14,942 nucleotides of DNA from contig ASPA01000035.1 in assembly GCA_000405605.1 (NCBI GenBank), positions 1-14,942 of the forward strand, given 5' to 3'. The notes beneath the pieces are model-generated. The model was not told the DNA's origin. It saw only the letters and a program-made list of their open reading frames with translations, and did no database searches. Made by a program: the position numbers and the translations under genes. This document shows, piece after piece, positions 12,295 through 14,942 of this stretch (positions are counted from its first letter, which is position 1; each line of letters starts with the position of its first letter). This stretch comes from Atribacteria bacterium SCGC AAA255-G05 (lineage in GTDB: Bacteria; Atribacterota; Phoenicimicrobiia; Phoenicimicrobiales; Phoenicimicrobiaceae).

Positions 12295-13701
12295 CTATTT
12301 ATTTAACCTGACTTCCAGTATATTATTTTTATACCTCTTAGTAAAACTATTTATATTAACCACTGCGGGTAGAGGAATTTCTTTATGATAATCTTTATCT
12401 GCATCGATAATAAGTTTATTATTCGCCACACTTAACCGTAACTTATCTTCTTTAATACCAAGCAACTCTAAATAGACTATTAGCTCAGCATCCTCATTAA
12501 ATATATCCAGAAGTGGTTCCTCTCTCTCTTGATGCTCTTGATCAGGCTGACCAGCGAGCCACCAACTAAATAAAACTTTCTGGCCAGTTTCCCGGTCAAC
12601 TTTTGAACTATCGAATAAGAGTATCGGATAGCCGATTATCTTTTCTGCTATTGGGTTGATCATCTCCCTTATTTTAAATAAAACATCCATATGGGTAGGA
12701 GCCTTTATCAACTTGGCTAAGGTATCGATTCTGGCGTGCTTGTGCTCATAAAGAAACATAAGTATCGCTTTTGAATCAGCATCCAATTCGTGAATAATTT
12801 TATTTAAGGTCTCCCGGTCTACTTTTAGTAATAGTCTTTTACATAGCTCTTTTCTCCAATTCTCTAAATGAAGTGATATAATCCAGGCTTCTAATAATTC
12901 ACCGCAAGAGTCATATTCTATGCGAATAGTATCACTCTGGCTTACTCCGTAAACTCTTTTTTCTATTCCTAAATCCTTGATACTGCCGAGTGGTGTCTCC
13001 CACATAAATCCAGATTTAGAGGTAAAAAAAGTAAGCTTCTTGGGAGTAAGGAGAAGGGTTCCCATACACCACCTTGATTGACCGGGGGTTAAATAACCAC
13101 CCTTTTCTTTCAAAATTACTTCATCGAATGTTGAGTCATCATTAGAAAGAGGAGAAAAAACAGATATCTGGCTTCTATCTTCTATCTTCTGTCCTCTGTC
13201 TTCTGACTTCTGTCCTCTGTCTTCTGACTTCTGTCCTCTGTCTTCTGACTTCTGTCCTCTGTTCTCTGTCTTCTGACTTCTGTCCTCTGTCTTCTGACTT
13301 CTGTCCTCTGTCTTCTGACTTCTGTCCTCTGTTCTCTGTCCTCTGTCCAGGGAGATATTTTCCCCAATTACTTTTTTCCAATTCTCAGGATCTTTTATAG
13401 CAAGATAGGGCACTCTCCGGCTTTCAGATATTATATTAAGTTGTTTTACTTGCTTGCCTAAAATCCATCCCCTCTTTACTATATTTATAGTTTTTATTTG
13501 ACTGAGCAAAACCATGAATAGTATCTTTCTTCCCTGAACAAAGAGTAGTCTTTTATTGGTAAGGTATAAATTACCCAGTCTCCAAGAAGAAGCAAGTGAA
13601 CTTCCGGTATCGTAGCTTGCCGTATAATACTTGGTCACTTCCTCACCCGGTAGTAAAGATAAACTTACTGGTTTTCTTATAGTATCTAAATCTCTTCTCA
13701 T
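12295..13701 (-). CDS. GRAM-GRAM-winged helix-Hsp20-like fusion with tandem repeat, 468 aa
   Basis: Start ATG 13701; AAGGAGAAAG is upstream but 13-14 bases away, a long spacing, and no other start is better. Residues about 13-112 are GRAM/bacterial PH-like (LPGEEVTKYYTASY...GNLYLTNKRLLFV). Residues 119-179 are a repeat of EDRSQKT then EDRGQKS units encoded by a 21-nt DNA repeat. Residues about 195-290 are a second GRAM-like unit (MGTLLLTPKKLTFFTSKSG). Residues about 300-365 look like a winged helix, and about 402-468 match an Hsp20/GvpH-like alpha-crystallin fold (AELIVYLELLGIKED...YHKEIPLP...RYKNNILEVRL). The charged repeat seems inserted in the linker between the two GRAM units. No enzymatic residues are seen; a membrane or protein-binding role in the signalling cluster is a guess. 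Confidence 0.75.
   Translation of the reverse strand: MRRDLDTIRKPVSLSLLPGEEVTKYYTASYDTGSSLASSWRLGNLYLTNKRLLFVQGRKILFMVLLSQIKTINIVKRGWILGKQVKQLNIISESRRVPYLAIKDPENWKKVIGENISLDRGQRTEDRSQKTEDRSQKTEDRSQKTENRGQKSEDRGQKSEDRGQKSEDRGQKIEDRSQISVFSPLSNDDSTFDEVILKEKGGYLTPGQSRWCMGTLLLTPKKLTFFTSKSGFMWETPLGSIKDLGIEKRVYGVSQSDTIRIEYDSCGELLEAWIISLHLENWRKELCKRLLLKVDRETLNKIIHELDADSKAILMFLYEHKHARIDTLAKLIKAPTHMDVLFKIREMINPIAEKIIGYPILLFDSSKVDRETGQKVLFSWWLAGQPDQEHQEREEPLLDIFNEDAELIVYLELLGIKEDKLRLSVANNKLIIDADKDYHKEIPLPAVVNINSFTKRYKNNILEVRLNK
13172..13348 (-). repeat. 21-nt tandem repeat open in all three frames of the coding strand
   Basis: Six copies of a 21-nt unit (+ strand TTCTGACTTCTGTCCTCTGT plus C) begin at 13201, 13222, 13243, 13271, 13292 and 13313, flanked by partial copies. 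The step from 13243 to 13271 is 28 bases, so the reading frame shifts inside the array. The same DNA encodes EDRSQKT on one side and EDRGQKS on the other. The third frame would read QRTEVRR. Related sequence appears without a gene at 14485-14573. Confidence 0.85.
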
Positions 13702-13780
13702 ATTACGATTACTTTCTCCTTTTCCTTCCTGTGCTCCCTCTTTTCATTGATGACCCTTAATTTCTCATTTTAGAAATAAA

Positions 13781-13815
13781 GGGGGACTGGTTGCCAAAGA
13801 GTAAGTGGTTCCCCC
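13781..13815 (-). terminator. Weak terminator or attenuator after the response regulator
   Basis: On the - strand GGGGGAAC pairs with GTCCCCC (one bulge) and is followed by TTTATTTCT. It begins 18 bases past the response regulator stop and lies before the GRAM/Hsp20-like gene, so it may lower expression of the downstream genes rather than end the operon. Confidence 0.45.
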
Positions 13816-13832
13816 AACTTTACGCCGCCAGT

Positions 13833-14465
13833 CTAGCCAGGGATATAGTTATTCCTCTCTTGAAACTGGGCTATAGTTTCCAATATCTTTTCCTCAGTAA
13901 ACGGCTTGTCAATGAAACCGTAAATCCCCTCCTGGTCCTTCGCTTCTGCTCTTTTTTCTTCACTGCCGTAAGCGGAAATAATAACTACTACTGACTGCGG
14001 AGCGGCCACTTTGATTTCGGAAAGCATATCCATTCCATTCCCGTCAGGTAACTTTAAGTCCAATAATATCAAATGGGGTACCTTCTTCTTTAGACAGGCT
14101 ACACCTTGCATTATGCTATGGGCAGCTGATACATTATATCCTTTGCTTTTTAAGGCATTGATTAAGAGCCAGCACAGGTCCTCTTCATCATCCACGATCA
14201 AGATATTTTTTATCGGTCTTTGTGTAATCGGAATCTGCCTTAGCTCTTCCTTTTTCCTTCTTATCCGTGCTTGTTCCCTCTGTTCAAAGTAGGGTTTCAG
14301 CTCTTCAAGTTCTTCGGGTTTGCGCCAACCCGAAAGACCGCTTCTCCAAACAAGTGCTTCCTCATACTTGATAATACCATTTAGAATCCAGCTTCTCAGC
14401 CTGGAGTGATAGATTGATCTGTAGGTATCCACCCCTCTTCTCACATCGTATTTTAGTTCCGACAT
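13833..14465 (-). CDS. Response regulator with N-terminal GYF2-like domain and C-terminal receiver
   Basis: The 210-residue protein starts at ATG 14465 with AAGGAGAGG about 6 bases upstream. Residues about 8-62 resemble a GYF_2-like module (LRSWILNGIIKYEEALVWRSGLSGWRKPEELEELKPYF). Residues about 63-80 are a charged helix. The receiver domain spans about 86-206, with acidic VDDEED (Asp92, Asp93), phospho-acceptor Asp136 in LILLDLKLPDG, Ser164 in ISAYG and Lys187 in IDKPF, all in place. No DNA-binding output domain follows, and the receiver comes last, an unusual order. It probably takes phosphate from the kinase encoded upstream and works through protein contacts. The domain order and neighbours suggest a link to the HD-GYP enzyme, by inference. 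Confidence 0.9.
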   Translation of the reverse strand: MSELKYDVRRGVDTYRSIYHSRLRSWILNGIIKYEEALVWRSGLSGWRKPEELEELKPYFEQREQARIRRKKEELRQIPITQRPIKNILIVDDEEDLCWLLINALKSKGYNVSAAHSIMQGVACLKKKVPHLILLDLKLPDGNGMDMLSEIKVAAPQSVVVIISAYGSEEKRAEAKDQEGIYGFIDKPFTEEKILETIAQFQERNNYIPG

Positions 14466-14484
14466 AACCTCTCCTTTTTAACAG

Positions 14485-14573
14485 AAGTCAGATGTCAGAA
14501 GACAGAATACAGAAGACAGATTAATCTGTTTTTTTTATCTGTTCTCTGTTATCTGTTCTCTGTCCTCTGTTTT
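14485..14573. repeat. Intergenic low-complexity CAGAAGA/TCTGTTC repeats in inverted arrangement
   Basis: The spacer between the kinase and response regulator genes holds AGAAGTCAGATGTCAGAAGA-type units followed by TCTGTTCTCTG-type units, so the two halves are nearly complementary and could form a hairpin. They have the same sequence character as the 21-nt array inside the GRAM/Hsp20-like gene and look like another insertion of that repeat family. Confidence 0.65.
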
Positions 14574-14942
14574 CTATTTAGTGGGCAAAGAAACGGTAAA
14601 GACAGTACCCTTTTTCCAAACACTTTCCACGCTTATTCTCCCGCCGTGACTCACCACGATCCCATAAACTATGGGTAAACCCAGACCTACTCCCATCGGT
14701 TTAGTGCTAAAAAAGGGATCAAATATCTTGATAATATCTTCTTCGGGAATACCTACCCCGATATCTTGAAACTTTACTAAAAAAAAGCCCTCTTGAATAT
14801 CTGACATTATGGTTATTGTGCCTCCATTAGGCATAGCCTCAACAGAATTGATTACCAGGTTCAAAAATACCCGGTTAATATGTTCCATATCGACATTTAT
14901 GATTGATGGCTGAGCGTAATACTTCTTAATCACCTTTATTCC
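14574..14942 (-). CDS. Sensor histidine kinase, HATPase part (cut by window end)
   Basis: The frame is open to the window end, so the N-terminal sensor and H-box lie outside. The visible 122 residues are the ATP-binding domain: N-box VFLNLVINSVEAM, G1 QDIGVGIP, F-box IFDPFFSTK and G2 GVGLGLPIVYGIV, ending KKGTVFTVSLP. It is the NtrB/AtoS-like class. A GTG near 14933 could be misread as a start but would leave only half a domain. The stop lies 108 bases before the response regulator gene on the same strand, its likely partner. Confidence 0.93.
   Translation of the reverse strand, partial: GIKVIKKYYAQPSIINVDMEHINRVFLNLVINSVEAMPNGGTITIMSDIQEGFFLVKFQDIGVGIPEEDIIKIFDPFFSTKPMGVGLGLPIVYGIVVSHGGRISVESVWKKGTVFTVSLPTK

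Noticed and set aside
13175..13381. Two further - strand frames through the 21-nt repeat.
   Set aside because: They exist only because the repeat lacks stops in every frame; the 468-residue frame carries the real domains.

Overview
The window is AT-rich bacterial DNA with Shine-Dalgarno starts, two-component and cyclic-di-GMP signalling genes, and many palindromes and mobile-element remnants. It reads like accessory DNA from an uncultured, probably anaerobic, candidate-phylum bacterium; that placement is inference from style and gene content, as no marker gene is present.

Left part (1-4400): the 3' half of a sensor histidine kinase; a membrane-anchored or exported 188-aa protein with a calcium-loop motif followed by an NapH-type 4Fe-4S membrane protein that has lost its C-terminal half; tail to tail with it, an exported protein of two SnoaL/NTF2-like domains. 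Upstream of the latter, on the same strand, is a clear cyclic-di-GMP-I (GEMM) riboswitch. A 113-bp MITE-like element follows.

Middle (4350-9990): a decayed IS3-family transposase, then a block that looks like an integrated plasmid-like or other mobile island. It contains a HEPN/MNT toxin-antitoxin operon with its own operator-promoter, hairpin-rich gene-free tracts on both sides (about 5280-5720 and 6900-8640), and a Prim-Pol replication primase whose start is lost against a dispersed hairpin repeat. A second, inverted copy of that repeat lies at 855-908. The right-hand tract holds at least ten long imperfect hairpins and two related copies of an apparently undescribed structured RNA (7794-7996 and 8401-8591). 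Their single-stranded core is nearly the same in both copies, while the arm sequences differ yet still pair. G.U pairs place this RNA on the + strand. Wobble polarity favours the - strand for the left tract, so both tracts would be transcribed away from the promoter region at 6836-6903.

Right part (10000-14942): a signalling cluster on the - strand, running histidine kinase (partial), GYF2-like/REC response regulator, a GRAM-GRAM-winged helix-Hsp20-like fusion carrying a 21-nt tandem repeat, and a PAS-PAS-GAF-HD-GYP cyclic-di-GMP phosphodiesterase, closed by a terminator-like hairpin. The phosphodiesterase and the riboswitch suggest that cyclic-di-GMP is a common theme, although they are 6 kb apart and a direct link is only inferred.
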